The notes under the pieces: generated by a model
Seen by the model: only the letters and a program-made list of their open reading frames with translations
What the model was told of the DNA's origin: nothing
The model's database searches: none
Shown here: positions 63,397-64,000 of the stretch, in pieces
Layout of the letters: each line of letters begins with the position of its first letter
Position numbering within the stretch: position 1 is the first letter of the stretch
Assembly: GCA_019694835.1 (NCBI GenBank)
Contig: JAIBBE010000016.1
Coordinates: 62,001-126,000 of the forward strand
DNA: 64,000 nucleotides
Reading direction: 5' to 3'
Origin: Fimbriimonadaceae bacterium
Lineage (GTDB): Bacteria > Armatimonadota > Fimbriimonadia > Fimbriimonadales > Fimbriimonadaceae
Made by a program: the position numbers and the translations under genes

Positions 63397-64000
63397 GAGG
63401 CGATCAGCATCCTCACGGCTTCGATGTAGGCTTGGTGTTCCATGGGGGCAATCCGTGCGGCGAGCGTTTCCGGCGTGTCATCGGGCATGACCGGACACCG
63501 TTTTTGAACGAGGACGCGACCTTCATCATAGCGTGTATTGACCAAATGTACGGAGCAGCCGGATTCGAGTTCCCGATTTGCGATCACGGCCTCGTGGACA
63601 TGCCGTCCGTACATGCCCTTGCCACCGTATTTCGGCAGTAGCGACGGATGTACATTGAGAATGCGGTCCGGAAACGCCGCAAGCACCTCGAGCGGCAACA
63701 AGCGAAGGTATCCGGCGAGACAAATCAGATCCCACCGGTCGGCCTTAGCCAGGTCAAGCAACTCCTGTCCGTAGTTCTCATCCATGGGATTGATGACAGA
63801 TGTCCGCAAACCAAGCGCCGCAGCCCGCGCCAAACCGGGTGCCTCAGCCTTAGAGGCAATGACGCGCACAACTTGGGCGTCCAGCTCGCCGGAGCTGCAT
63901 GCGCCCGCAAGTGCGGCCATGTTCGACCCCGAACTCTTGGGACCAATGAATATCGCGAGGTCAAATGTACTTTCGCCGTCCCGGCGATTCCCCTCAGGCC
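63393..64000 (-). CDS. purN: Phosphoribosylglycinamide formyltransferase, 5' end outside window
   Basis: The C-terminal about 190 residues of PurN, which formylates GAR in purine synthesis. NVHPSLLPKYGGKGMYGRHVHEAV holds the catalytic Asn-His region (usually NIHPSLLP), DLICLAGYLRLLP and GCSVHLVNTRYDEGRVLVQKRCPV are also diagnostic. The expected start (about two residues before LAIFIGPKSSGSNMAAL) has no ATG, GTG or TTG. The frame instead continues through a family F repeat (NRRDGESTF) to the window edge, so the N-terminus is extended by repeat-derived sequence or starts beyond the window. An internal ATG at 63920 would lose the first strand and phosphate loop, so it is not the start. Confidence 0.88.
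   Translation of the reverse strand, partial: PEGNRRDGESTFDLAIFIGPKSSGSNMAALAGACSSGELDAQVVRVIASKAEAPGLARAAALGLRTSVINPMDENYGQELLDLAKADRWDLICLAGYLRLLPLEVLAAFPDRILNVHPSLLPKYGGKGMYGRHVHEAVIANRELESGCSVHLVNTRYDEGRVLVQKRCPVMPDDTPETLAARIAPMEHQAYIEAVRMLIAS
63963..63999 (-). repeat. Family F copy running into purN
   Basis: On the minus strand GGGGAATCGCCGGGACGGCG then AAAGTAC, matching the third unit of the tandem array at 42169-42208. It lies at the 5' side of purN, in its frame. Confidence 0.7.

Overview
The window looks like chromosomal DNA of a GC-rich (about 60%) free-living bacterium with a double membrane, most probably of the Armatimonadota (Fimbriimonadia). The clues are a prepilin of the H-X9-DG type with the N-terminus FTLIELLVVIAIIAILAAIL, Tat-exported enzymes, outer-membrane-type beta-barrel proteins, many GTG and TTG starts, and gene starts that appear leaderless. 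The assignment is inference. I see no rRNA or tRNA gene, transposase, integrase, phage gene or CRISPR array.

Layout. 1-3.6 kb is a chemotaxis/signalling operon (HDOD protein, CheB, CheR, CheY, CheX). 3.6-10.7 kb holds LemA, a sugar-phosphate isomerase-like protein, a papain-like lipoprotein, a Cys-rich exported protein, a TPR protein, a PPIase lipoprotein, a Tat-exported SOD-like protein and a DarA-type cyclic-di-AMP receptor. 10.7-18.1 kb holds DAHP synthase, YvcK, a holin-4-type membrane protein, CutC, a frameshifted prepilin, and YceD-PlsX. 18.1-24 kb holds an acyltransferase plus squalene/phytoene synthase, a soluble GAF-PAS histidine kinase, a Lon-substrate-domain protein and HemW. ClpB follows. 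26.7-33.8 kb holds secreted proteins, the C-terminal half of CarB, an ABC exporter, and YqcC-like and HhH DNA-repair-like proteins. 33.8-37.6 kb is an envelope operon (pseudo-caspase, beta-barrel, Ig-like protein). 37.6-48.2 kb holds a HAD hydrolase, Lon, a lipoprotein, two FHA proteins with NnrDE, a Wza-like export protein and RsmI. 48.2-64 kb holds an 861-residue protein resembling DUF5695, a DUF948-like protein, glutamine synthetase, LigA, an oxidoreductase, ArgG, a 1129-residue AAA-TM-beta-propeller protein, PlsC and a truncated PurN.

The most unusual feature is a set of at least six families of short palindromic repeats (A-F below). They lie between genes, often at 3' ends, but also inside coding sequences without breaking the frame. 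A nested B(A) element adds about 80 codons to hemW, a D element adds about 18 codons to cutC, an F element runs in frame into the N-terminus of purN, and a D element supplies the last codons and stop of ligA. This resembles in concept the Rickettsia palindromic elements that enter genes in frame, but the sequences are different.

Other points of interest: a repeated cassette (shared leader, exported paralogue, family A hairpin) occurring twice, a CarB lacking its N-terminal half next to a repeat, a caspase-fold protein without its catalytic dyad, a probable attenuator before glnA, and a recurring -10-like box placed six bases before the start codon.
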